Translations under genes and position numbers: made by a program
The notes under the pieces: model-generated
The model's database searches: none
What the model saw: only the letters and a program-made list of their open reading frames with translations
What the model was told of the DNA's origin: nothing
IMG/VR virus record: IMGVR_UViG_3300010354_005044
Span: 1-42,175 of that record
Strand: one strand, 5' to 3'
Source: a virus
Length of the DNA: 42,175 nucleotides
Shown here: positions 1 to 5,216 of the stretch, piece after piece
Layout: every line of letters starts with the position of its first letter
Numbering within the stretch: position 1 is the stretch's first letter

Positions 1-42
1 CCTTGGAATTTGCGTGACAGTATGGTACAATGTTTCCCGACT

Positions 43-1062
43 ATGGAAACGCAACTAGATTACTCAGACATCCTAATCGTACCTCGTCATTCAAGCGTCA
101 ACTCTCGGTCAGAAGTTAATCTGATGCGAGTAAATATGGGACGTATTCCTTGGAGTGGTGTTCCTATTGTGGCCGCTAATATGGCAACAATCGGTACGCT
201 GGAGATGGCAGAAGCTCTTGCCAAGAGCATGTGGCTTACTTGTCTCCACAAGCACTATACCGCAGCAGAGATTCTTTCTCTGTCTAGGGATGGCCAGTAT
301 TTCTCTGCACCAACAATTGGACTGGACAACACCAGCCGTGAAACTTTCCGTCAGGTGATGGAAAAGCAGAATGATTTTAAGTTTGTTTGCATCGATGTTG
401 CCAACGGTTACATCGATAATTTTAGTGAATTAGTGTACAATATTCGTCGTGAATATGGAGATCGGGTAAATATCATTGCGGGTAATGTTGTTACCCCAGA
501 AGGAGTAAGGCTACTATGCAAGGCAGGCGCGGACTTTATCAAGGTTGGAATCGGCCCCGGAAGTGCATGCACGACACGCAAGATGACCGGAGTAGGGTTT
601 CCACAATTCTCGGCAGTCCAGATGTGTGTAAAAGAAGCACGACAAATTCCAGGACTGTCGGGAATAGTCGCGGATGGTGGGTGCGTACATCCCGGTGATG
701 TCTCAAAGGCATTTGCCGCAGGAGCACAGATGGTCATGCTGGGAGGAATGCTAGCAGGCCACGATGAAGCTGGTGGATGGGAGTTCGATTACACCACAAA
801 TACAATGGTCCCGACATTCTACGGCATGGCATCAGAACACGCCATGCAGACTCACTACAATCAGCGAAACCATTATCGTGCAGCAGAAGGCAAGAGGGTT
901 GTTATTGAACCAAAGGGTCCAGTAGAAAATACTGTACGAGAAATTATGGGCGGTGTCCGTTCGGCATGTACTTATGTTGGCGCAAAAAATCTTGATGAAC
1001 TTTCTAAGAATTCAGGTTTCATCAAGGTAAATCGCCAGTATAATACTGCCTTCGGAGACTAA
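43..1062 (+). CDS. guaC: GMP reductase (possibly 5'-truncated by window edge)
   Basis: Converts GMP to IMP with NADPH and release of ammonia, in the cytoplasm. The protein is co-linear with bacterial GuaC over its whole length: SWSGVP-like PWSGVPIVAANM near residue 37, CIDVANGY near 116, the active-site loop GIGPGSACTTR with the catalytic Cys at about 176, GGMLAGH, and the YRAAEGK plus GPVENT segments near the end. There is no CBS insert, which argues for GMP reductase over IMP dehydrogenase. From the ATG at 43 it has 339 residues, close to E. coli GuaC (347), and METQLDYSD aligns with the usual N-terminus. The frame stays open to the window edge, with a TTG at 10 and an ATG at 22, and no clear ribosome-binding site precedes 43, so the true start could lie upstream. 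One base separates it from the next gene. Confidence 0.9.
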   Translation: METQLDYSDILIVPRHSSVNSRSEVNLMRVNMGRIPWSGVPIVAANMATIGTLEMAEALAKSMWLTCLHKHYTAAEILSLSRDGQYFSAPTIGLDNTSRETFRQVMEKQNDFKFVCIDVANGYIDNFSELVYNIRREYGDRVNIIAGNVVTPEGVRLLCKAGADFIKVGIGPGSACTTRKMTGVGFPQFSAVQMCVKEARQIPGLSGIVADGGCVHPGDVSKAFAAGAQMVMLGGMLAGHDEAGGWEFDYTTNTMVPTFYGMASEHAMQTHYNQRNHYRAAEGKRVVIEPKGPVENTVREIMGGVRSACTYVGAKNLDELSKNSGFIKVNRQYNTAFGD

Positions 1063-1063
1063 T

Positions 1064-1588
1064 ATGAACATTTTCGTACTTCATCGTGATGCTTTGGTTG
1101 CTGCTAGTCATATGTGCGATAAGCATGTAGTTAAGATGATTCTTGAAAGCGCACAAATGCTTTCGACTGTTCATCACCTCTACGATAATCCATACAACCT
1201 TCCACTCTACAAGAAGTGTTTCGTCAATCACCCATGTACTCTATGGGTTGCCGATAGCAGCCAAAACTACAACTGGTTGGCAGAGCATGCGTATGCACTC
1301 TGTAACATTTATCGCAATCGTTATGGTAGGACGCACAAGAGCAATGATCTCATCTTCAAGATGGTATTTCAGTATCCAGAACTACCGAATCGCGGTCTGA
1401 CCAATTTTGCTCAGGCCATGCCCGATAAATACAAAGTCTTTGGCGATCCAGTACTTGCATATCGTAAGTATTATGTCGGAGAAAAAAGTAGGTTTGCAAA
1501 ATGGACTTGCAATCCTGAACCAGAATGGTATACTACAATGCTTAAGGAGAATGAATATGAGCGAAGTGAAGATTTTGCGACTAACTAG
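1064..1588 (+). CDS. Conserved phage protein of unknown function
   Basis: A 174-residue soluble protein. The N-terminal segment CDKHVVKMILESAQ, followed by NHPCTLW and then NYNWL, has the look of a conserved phage family rich in His, Cys and aromatic residues, but I cannot assign a reaction. The conserved His/Cys positions could form a metal or active site; that is inference. It starts one base after the GMP reductase stop with a GGAG ribosome-binding site in front, so the two are probably co-transcribed and coupled. Its 3' end overlaps the following Sm-like gene by 32 bases in another frame. No signal peptide or membrane segment is visible. Confidence 0.75.
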   Translation: MNIFVLHRDALVAASHMCDKHVVKMILESAQMLSTVHHLYDNPYNLPLYKKCFVNHPCTLWVADSSQNYNWLAEHAYALCNIYRNRYGRTHKSNDLIFKMVFQYPELPNRGLTNFAQAMPDKYKVFGDPVLAYRKYYVGEKSRFAKWTCNPEPEWYTTMLKENEYERSEDFATN

Positions 1589-1871
1589 TGGTGAAGAACT
1601 GATTGGTAAGGTTACTCAGTCAGATAATTCATACAACATCAAGAAGGCTTACATCCTGATCCCCATGGGCCAGGGTCAGATTGGTTTTGCGCCATACATG
1701 CCCTACACCAAGGCTGAGGATGGCATTGACATTCCAGACATGCATGTTATGTTTGCGTTGCAGCCAATGATTGAGATGGAGAATCAATACACTTCTTCTA
1801 TCAGCGGTCTAGTTACTGCTCCAGCAGGAATGGGTAAGATTCTCGGTGCAGGGCTGAAGCTTTCTGAATAA
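1557..1871 (+). CDS. Sm-like (LSm-type) phage protein
   Basis: A 104-residue protein beginning VKILRLTSGEELIGKV, the typical opening of the Sm-like fold proteins seen in T4-like marine phages (short beta strand, SGEE turn, next strand). A second strand pair around VMFALQP fits the same fold. The ATG at 1557 was chosen because AAGGAG at 1544-1549 lies seven bases before it; an ATG at 1551 is too close to that site. Sm-like proteins usually form rings that bind RNA, but the target here is unknown. It overlaps the previous gene by 32 bases and is followed after six bases by tRNA-Arg, so it closes the mRNA part of this transcript. A longer paralogue lies at 39723-40448. Confidence 0.65.
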   Translation: MSEVKILRLTSGEELIGKVTQSDNSYNIKKAYILIPMGQGQIGFAPYMPYTKAEDGIDIPDMHVMFALQPMIEMENQYTSSISGLVTAPAGMGKILGAGLKLSE

Positions 1872-1877
1872 AGCCAT

Positions 1878-1952
1878 ATTCCCGTAGCTCAGTTGGATTA
1901 GAGCAAATGCCTTCTAAGCATTAGGTCACAGGTTCGAATCCTGTCGGGAATG
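1878..1952 (+). tRNA. tRNA-Arg(UCU)
   Basis: Full cloverleaf: seven-pair acceptor stem ATTCCCG/CGGGAAT, D-arm GCTC/GAGC, anticodon stem AATGC/GCATT with loop CTTCTAA (anticodon UCU at 1913-1915), T-arm ACAGG-TTCGAAT-CCTGT, discriminator G. The 3' CCA is not encoded. It reads AGA/AGG; AGA is the dominant Arg codon in the AT-rich virion genes of this window. Confidence 0.95.
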
Positions 1953-1957
1953 TTTAT

Positions 1958-2066
1958 GAATCCATCGGCGTGGTAGGAACACGCGGAGTTGACAAGACTT
2001 GCGCTAGCGTAAAACCACCTATTCTGTGACAAAGCTAGGTAATGGGTGCAAATCCCATATGGATCT
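1958..2066 (+). ncRNA. tRNA-like structured RNA of about 108 nt, unassigned
   Basis: The ends look like a tRNA: ATCCAT (1960-1965) pairs with ATGGAT (2059-2064), a D-arm-like hairpin GCGT/ACGC spans 1968-1984, and a T-arm-like hairpin ATGGG-TGCAAAT-CCCAT spans 2042-2058, keeping the C, A, A positions of a T-loop but with G in place of the second T. The 57 bases between are too long for a normal anticodon arm plus variable loop. They can form a hairpin GAGT/ACTT (1986-2000, 7-nt loop without U33) and a longer stem CTAGC/GCTAG (2004-2038). It may be a decayed or insertion-bearing tRNA, or a stable phage RNA. It lies between two tRNA genes and ends three bases before the next ATG. Confidence 0.5.
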
Positions 2067-2068
2067 TT

Positions 2069-2269
2069 ATGAGAAAAAAGCCACTATATAAAACGACGAT
2101 TACACTTTGGACAGTGTATGATACAAGATTTAGAAAGCCTATGGATGTTATGGATTATGCAGTAAGGAAAGAATTTGGATCTTATTTGGCTAAGATTGAT
2201 TGCGTAGAAATCAGAGAGCCATTTAAGGACGAAGACTGGAAAGACGAAGCAAATCAATACTTCCATTGA
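2069..2269 (+). CDS. Small hypothetical protein
   Basis: A 66-residue charged protein (MRKKPLYKTTITLWTVYD...), with a beta-strand-like start and an acidic tail. No family recognised. The ATG at 2069 was preferred over an in-frame ATG at 2042 because 2042 lies inside the T-arm-like hairpin of the preceding RNA. No good ribosome-binding site is visible; the only candidate, GGA at 2061-2063, is inside the RNA's acceptor-like stem. The stop codon is directly followed by the first base of tRNA-Gln. It is probably real because the frame fills the gap between the RNAs exactly. Confidence 0.55.
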   Translation: MRKKPLYKTTITLWTVYDTRFRKPMDVMDYAVRKEFGSYLAKIDCVEIREPFKDEDWKDEANQYFH

Positions 2270-2340
2270 TGGAGATTGGTGTAACGGTAGCACAACTGAC
2301 TCTGACTCAGTTTGTCCTAGTTCGAATCTAGGATCTCCAA
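2270..2340 (+). tRNA. tRNA-Gln(CUG)
   Basis: Acceptor TGGAGAT/ATCTCCA, D-arm GTGT/GCAC, anticodon stem ACTGA/TCAGT with loop CTCTGAC (anticodon CUG at 2302-2304), T-arm CCTAG-TTCGAAT-CTAGG, discriminator A, no encoded CCA. It begins on the base after the stop codon of the preceding small gene and reads CAG. Confidence 0.93.
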
Positions 2341-2343
2341 TAC

Positions 2344-2415
2344 GAGGATGTAACTCAATGGCAGAGTGTGACCCTTCCAAGGTCAATGTTGCGGGTTCAA
2401 GTCCCGTCATCCTCT
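2344..2415 (+). tRNA. tRNA-Gly(UCC)
   Basis: Acceptor GAGGATG/CATCCTC, D-arm ACTC/GAGT, anticodon stem TGACC/GGTCA with loop CTTCCAA (anticodon UCC at 2376-2378), T-arm GCGGG-TTCAAGT-CCCGT, discriminator U as usual for bacterial tRNA-Gly. CCA not encoded. It reads GGA, the most used Gly codon of the virion genes here. It follows tRNA-Gln by three bases. Confidence 0.95.
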
Positions 2416-2416
2416 T

Positions 2417-2489
2417 TCTTCGGTAGCTCAGATGGTAGAGCGTGGAGCTGTTAACTCCAATGTCACTGGTTCGATCCCAGTCCGAAGAG
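2417..2489 (+). tRNA. tRNA-Asn(GUU)
   Basis: Acceptor TCTTCGG/CCGAAGA, D-arm GCTC/GAGC, anticodon stem TGGAG/CTCCA with loop CTGTTAA (anticodon GUU at 2450-2452), T-arm ACTGG-TTCGATC-CCAGT, discriminator G. CCA not encoded. One base separates it from tRNA-Gly and two bases from the next ATG. Confidence 0.95.
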
Positions 2490-2491
2490 TT

Positions 2492-2812
2492 ATGTCAACT
2501 TTAGAAGAAGAAATTTATGCGTTGCAGAGGTGTAAAGAATTCATCTATAGTCTTCTTGACCCAAAGCAAACGCCAAAAGTACCAAAAGAAATTCGTGAAA
2601 AAGCACGAAATGTGGTAAAACATTATCCTTTGGTGGTTGATGTTTTTGTAGAGAAGTACTATAATGAGAAGATAGTCGGGTCAAAGGCGACTTCTAATGA
2701 TTATTCCAAAATTGAGCGTGAAATTGAACGATATCTTGACGCAGACGATGCCTATTTGTCTGGAAATGGAACGGCAGAAGAAGCATGTAAGTCTGATCTT
2801 CCACAAGAATAA
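2492..2812 (+). CDS. BPSL0761-like small protein
   Basis: A 106-residue protein whose first half, with LLDPKQTPKVPKEIREKA followed by KHYP, resembles a small family found in bacteria and phages under the name BPSL0761, whose role is unknown. The C-terminal third is acidic and low in hydrophobic residues. The ATG at 2492 was chosen because in-frame sequence upstream lies inside tRNA-Asn. Only AAGAG at 2485-2489 could serve as a ribosome-binding site, and it belongs to the tRNA acceptor stem, so translation may depend on tRNA processing. Its end overlaps the deaminase gene by 47 bases. Confidence 0.65.
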   Translation: MSTLEEEIYALQRCKEFIYSLLDPKQTPKVPKEIREKARNVVKHYPLVVDVFVEKYYNEKIVGSKATSNDYSKIEREIERYLDADDAYLSGNGTAEEACKSDLPQE

Positions 2813-3092
2813 GTTAGTTTCAATTGGCACTAACCAATTTAAGACACATCCACTTGCTCGTAAGTATGGTTATGTCATTGATTGTGTTCATTCTGAACTA
2901 GATGCGTTCAATAAGCTGCCAAAATCCTACAAAAGAGGCGAAAAAAGGTTGAAATTGATCAATTTTCGTATGAATCGGTTTCATCAACTTAGAAATTCTA
3001 AGCCTTGTAAGAAATGTTTGTCATGGTGTGTTGACTTCTTTGATGAGATCTGGTACACTGATGATGAAGGTTTTCAAGAATTGGAGATTTAA
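2766..3092 (+). CDS. Small zinc-dependent cytidine/deoxycytidylate deaminase-like protein
   Basis: A 108-residue protein with the two zinc motifs of the cytidine deaminase superfamily: H42-S-E44 (His ligand and catalytic Glu) and P80-C81-K-K-C84 (Cys ligands). The order of strands also fits: VSLIFHKNKLVSIG, then the HSE helix, then PCKKC, then EIWYTDDEGF. It probably deaminates a cytosine-type nucleotide or base; the substrate cannot be read from sequence, and the length is shorter than T4 dCMP deaminase (about 190). The ATG at 2766 starts near the first strand; an upstream ATG at 2748 adds six residues. It overlaps the preceding gene in another frame, and the next gene begins directly after its stop. 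Confidence 0.7.
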   Translation: MERQKKHVSLIFHKNKLVSIGTNQFKTHPLARKYGYVIDCVHSELDAFNKLPKSYKRGEKRLKLINFRMNRFHQLRNSKPCKKCLSWCVDFFDEIWYTDDEGFQELEI

Positions 3093-3284
3093 ATGTATAA
3101 ACATGGCGAAAAAATTGTAAATTCTGAGAATAGTCGTCCTTGCACCATCGTAGGATCGCAAACTTCACGGGCAAAGGACAAGAAGGGTATGATTTACGAA
3201 GAAACTGAATATTGTGTCCGCTATGAGGATGGCTCAACGGACTGGATTTCCGCAGATAGCGCAAAGAAGCTTCTAATCGACTAA
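3093..3284 (+). CDS. Small hypothetical protein
   Basis: A 63-residue protein, no family recognised. Alternating hydrophobic residues around RPCTIVGSQ and ETEYCVRYEDGSTDWISAD suggest a small all-beta, SH3-like barrel with a closing helix; that is inference from pattern only. Its ATG follows the deaminase stop without a gap and its stop codon shares a base with the next ATG, so the three genes are probably translated by coupling from one mRNA. Codon use is like the surrounding accessory block. Confidence 0.55.
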   Translation: MYKHGEKIVNSENSRPCTIVGSQTSRAKDKKGMIYEETEYCVRYEDGSTDWISADSAKKLLID

Positions 3285-3550
3285 TGGCATACCGCATTCA
3301 CATCGATATCCCCCTCGTAGTCTCCTGCCAAGAGGAGGCTGTAATCGCCGCCAGAGCCATTATGGAGAGTCTGGCCTCCCCAGAGGCCCTACAGTCCGTA
3401 AAGGCCCACAACGGCACACAGGTCAACTATCGCCTTGGGGACGATACTGACCGCCAGAAGAGCAATTATTTGGTTTTGACTCCTTCTGGGCATGTTACTA
3501 ACCAAAAATGTAAAATTCTCTTGACAGAGGAGCCATCTTCAGTAGAATGA
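3284..3550 (+). CDS. Small hypothetical protein, GC-rich codons
   Basis: An 88-residue protein beginning with a strand (YRIHIDIPLVVSC), then a helix with Ala and Glu (EEAVIAARAIMESLA). No family recognised. Its first 180 bases are clearly richer in G and C than the genes around it (many CTC, GCC and CCC codons), which hints at a separate origin. The start overlaps the preceding stop by one base (TAATG), so translational coupling is likely. The gene is followed by a non-coding structured stretch and tRNA-Ile. Confidence 0.5.
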   Translation: MAYRIHIDIPLVVSCQEEAVIAARAIMESLASPEALQSVKAHNGTQVNYRLGDDTDRQKSNYLVLTPSGHVTNQKCKILLTEEPSSVE

Positions 3551-3556
3551 TGGTGT

Positions 3557-3632
3557 AGCAGGGAACGACAAAGCACAAATCGTTCCGCCCTAACGGGAAA
3601 GCGAGAACTAACTCGCCAGCATTGAGATGCTG
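3557..3632 (+). ncRNA. Structured non-coding stretch with four consecutive hairpins
   Basis: Between the stop at 3550 and tRNA-Ile at 3639 the sequence folds into consecutive perfect stems: GGAACGA/TCGTTCC (3562-3586, 11-nt loop), CCC/GGG (3588-3597), GCGAG/CTCGC (3601-3616, 6-nt loop) and CAGCAT/ATGCTG (3617-3632, 4-nt loop). AGCA at 3557-3560 could also pair with TGCT at 3628-3631 to close the whole element. No open frame of interest and no T-run, so it is not a plain terminator. It shares the octamer GACAAAGC with the tRNA-like RNA at 1958-2066. Function unknown; a stable phage RNA or a tRNA-processing element are possibilities. Confidence 0.45.
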
Positions 3633-3638
3633 AAATTT

Positions 3639-3711
3639 GGGTAGGTAGTTCAATCGGCAGAACCTTCCGCTTATAACGGCAGATGTGTGGGTTCGACCCC
3701 CACCCTACTCA
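3639..3711 (+). tRNA. tRNA-Ile(UAU)
   Basis: Acceptor GGGTAGG/CCTACTC with one G-U pair, D-arm GTTC/GAAC, anticodon stem TTCCG/CGGCA with one mismatch, loop CTTATAA giving anticodon UAU (3672-3674) after a correct U33, T-arm GTGGG-TTCGACC-CCCAC, discriminator A, no encoded CCA. It should read AUA directly, whereas most bacteria read AUA with a lysidine-modified CAU tRNA. ATA is frequent in the AT-rich virion genes. Confidence 0.85.
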
Positions 3712-3725
3712 TTGGAGATATAAGT

Positions 3726-3878
3726 ATGATTATGACCGAAGAAGATAAAAAAATCGTACTACTTCTCAAGGATGAGATTGAAAAGATCAAGGTCAATATG
3801 ATTCTGGAGAATAAAAAAATTGACCAAATTGTTTCAGTTTTAACCAAAATTATTCAAAAGGAGAATAATAATGCATAA
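3726..3878 (+). CDS. Small hypothetical coiled-coil protein
   Basis: A 50-residue protein, almost wholly helical by pattern, with heptad-like Ile/Leu/Val spacing (IVLLLKDEIEKIKVNMILE) and many Lys and Glu: a short coiled coil. No family recognised. The ATG at 3726 was chosen because GGAG at 3714-3717, just behind the tRNA-Ile 3' end, lies eight bases upstream. It overlaps the next gene, a small membrane protein, by eight bases, so the two may act together; that is inference. Confidence 0.55.
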   Translation: MIMTEEDKKIVLLLKDEIEKIKVNMILENKKIDQIVSVLTKIIQKENNNA

Positions 3879-4179
3879 TAATGTTTTTACTTACCGTTGG
3901 CTTGCTGTTTTTACCGCTTTTGCTGCTTTAATTTTGCATCTTGATAATGCAAAGGTTCCACTAGTTTGGGCTTTTGCTGGTCTAACTGGTCTTCTGCTTG
4001 TTGCAGAGATTCGTCGGCTTTCAAAGGAAGTCTGCTCACTTGAGCGTAGCCACTGTGATCGTGATATTCGTGAAGGAGTTGAGGGTATCCGTCGAGATAT
4101 GTGGAATCAGGTCGATACACTTCACACCGAAATCGAAAAGTGCTCAAATACCATTTGCAAGGCAAAGACTCGTCTTTGA
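3871..4179 (+). CDS. Small membrane protein with cytoplasmic helical tail
   Basis: A 102-residue protein with two hydrophobic helices (about residues 8-24 and 29-46) joined by a short charged turn, then a charged, probably coiled C-terminal half with four cysteines. Likely an inner-membrane protein made during infection; its job is unknown. The architecture (two helices plus a soluble tail) is also seen in small lysis or superinfection proteins, but there is no specific motif to support that. AAAGGAG at 3858-3864 gives a strong ribosome-binding site. It is the last gene before the terminator at 4203. Confidence 0.65.
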   Translation: MHNNVFTYRWLAVFTAFAALILHLDNAKVPLVWAFAGLTGLLLVAEIRRLSKEVCSLERSHCDRDIREGVEGIRRDMWNQVDTLHTEIEKCSNTICKAKTRL

Positions 4180-4202
4180 GCTGATTAGTTAATCGTAATT
4201 AC

Positions 4203-4233
4203 AAAACCCCCCGACTCCAGCGGGGGGTTTTTT
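4203..4233 (+). terminator. Strong rho-independent terminator
   Basis: Six C (4207-4212), a nine-base loop, six G (4222-4227) and a run of six T, with four A before the stem so that it could also work on the minus strand. It separates the accessory/tRNA block from the first late promoter. Confidence 0.95.
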
Positions 4234-4235
4234 CA

Positions 4236-4243
4236 TATAAATA
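4236..4243 (+). promoter_or_regulatory. T4-type late promoter, perfect TATAAATA
   Basis: Exact TATAAATA in intergenic DNA three bases after the terminator. In T4 the start of transcription is six bases past the box, which here is base 4249, the A of the next ATG. No ribosome-binding site precedes that ATG. Confidence 0.85.
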
Positions 4244-4248
4244 GCTAC

Positions 4249-4506
4249 ATGGACACATTTCATTCAGCTAAAATAATTTCTTTAACTTCTGGTACTGGTA
4301 TTACTAAAGCAACACTAGGAAACCATAAGGCAGTAACATTAAGTGCTCCAGGCTCGGCTATGGGGGTTACACTTGACTTTGTTTCAAGTGATGGAACTCT
4401 AAACACTGGACACATAAGCATAGCAGCAAGCACTACCGTAGATCTACCAACAAGAGTTTATGGTTTAACAGCAAATCAGGCTGGATCTATTATCGTATAT
4501 AACTGA
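4249..4506 (+). CDS. Small late protein, possibly virion-associated
   Basis: An 85-residue protein rich in Thr, Ser, Gly and Ala with alternating hydrophobics (ATLGNHKAVTLSAPG, GHISIAASTTVDLP), which suggests a small beta-sandwich, as in minor virion or fibre-associated proteins. No family recognised. It is the first gene after a perfect late promoter and lacks a Shine-Dalgarno sequence; its ATG coincides with the predicted transcription start. Its stop shares a base with the start of the nucleotidyltransferase gene. Confidence 0.6.
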   Translation: MDTFHSAKIISLTSGTGITKATLGNHKAVTLSAPGSAMGVTLDFVSSDGTLNTGHISIAASTTVDLPTRVYGLTANQAGSIIVYN

Positions 4507-5216
4507 TGTTACATCTGTCTAAATTCTTGAGGGAGAGCCTTACTCTCCAGTATCACTCTGAACTTAATCCAAAGTTCTGGGTAAATATTTTTCTCAAGGA
4601 TGAGGTTCGTAAACAGCTACTTGAAATTTCTAAAGAATGGCTAAAGTTTGCCGAAATACCAACTAGTGCAGTAGAAGATATAGTCCTTACTGGAGGAAAT
4701 GCAAATTTTAACTATACGGAAGATTCAGATTTAGATGTTCATATCATCTTAAATCCCAAAAAAATTCCAAACTGCGCTGGCGAAGAATACTTTAAGGACA
4801 AAAAACTAATTTGGTCTTTAACCCATGATATTGAAATATATGACACAGAAGTTGAAGTTTATGCTCAACTCGGACAAGTAAAGATCCCGGACAATCAGGG
4901 CGTGTATTCCTTGAAGACTGGAAAATGGATAGTAAAACCAGAAAATCTAAAATTAGATTTTGAGCATGACGATCTTCTAAAGAAAAAGATTGAAGATGCA
5001 GTTTATGAAATTGAACATGCTCTTCAAAATACTACTGATACTAAAGCAGCTGAAAAGCTTTTGGAAAAATTTCAAAAATTAAGAAAACATGCTATAGCAA
5101 AAAGTGGAGAATTTACGCAAGATAATTTAATTTTTAAAGAATTGCGTAATCGTGGCTATATTGATAAGATAAGAGAATTTATAGTTAAAATGACGGATAA
5201 GCGTCTTTCTATTTAA
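4506..5216 (+). CDS. Nucleotidyltransferase-superfamily protein
   Basis: A 236-residue protein with the polymerase-beta-type nucleotidyltransferase signature: LTGGNANF at 61-68 (the GG turn) followed by D75-L-D77-V-H, the metal-binding Asp pair. The C-terminal half is helical. Members of this fold transfer nucleotides to RNA, proteins or small molecules; the substrate here is unknown. It is in the late operon behind the promoter at 4236, overlapping the preceding gene by one base (TGATG), which suggests a virion or late-maturation role. Its last four bases overlap the 3' end of the converging minus-strand gene. The third catalytic carboxylate (probably in the EVEVYAQL strand) fits the fold. 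Confidence 0.75.
   Translation: MLHLSKFLRESLTLQYHSELNPKFWVNIFLKDEVRKQLLEISKEWLKFAEIPTSAVEDIVLTGGNANFNYTEDSDLDVHIILNPKKIPNCAGEEYFKDKKLIWSLTHDIEIYDTEVEVYAQLGQVKIPDNQGVYSLKTGKWIVKPENLKLDFEHDDLLKKKIEDAVYEIEHALQNTTDTKAAEKLLEKFQKLRKHAIAKSGEFTQDNLIFKELRNRGYIDKIREFIVKMTDKRLSI

Noticed and set aside
1407-1556. Upstream extension of the Sm-like protein
   Set aside because: It would overlap the preceding gene by 180 bases; a strong AAGGAG site supports the start at 1557.
2697-2765. Longer N-terminus for the deaminase
   Set aside because: The added residues do not fit the fold and lie wholly within the preceding gene.
3557-3632. Hammerhead-type ribozyme
   Set aside because: A GAAA next to a stem is present, but the CUGAUGA core is missing and the order of stems does not fit.
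3672-3674. tRNA at 3639 read as a UUA-anticodon suppressor or a Tyr tRNA
   Set aside because: With a seven-base loop and U33 the anticodon is UAU; the other frames break the anticodon stem.
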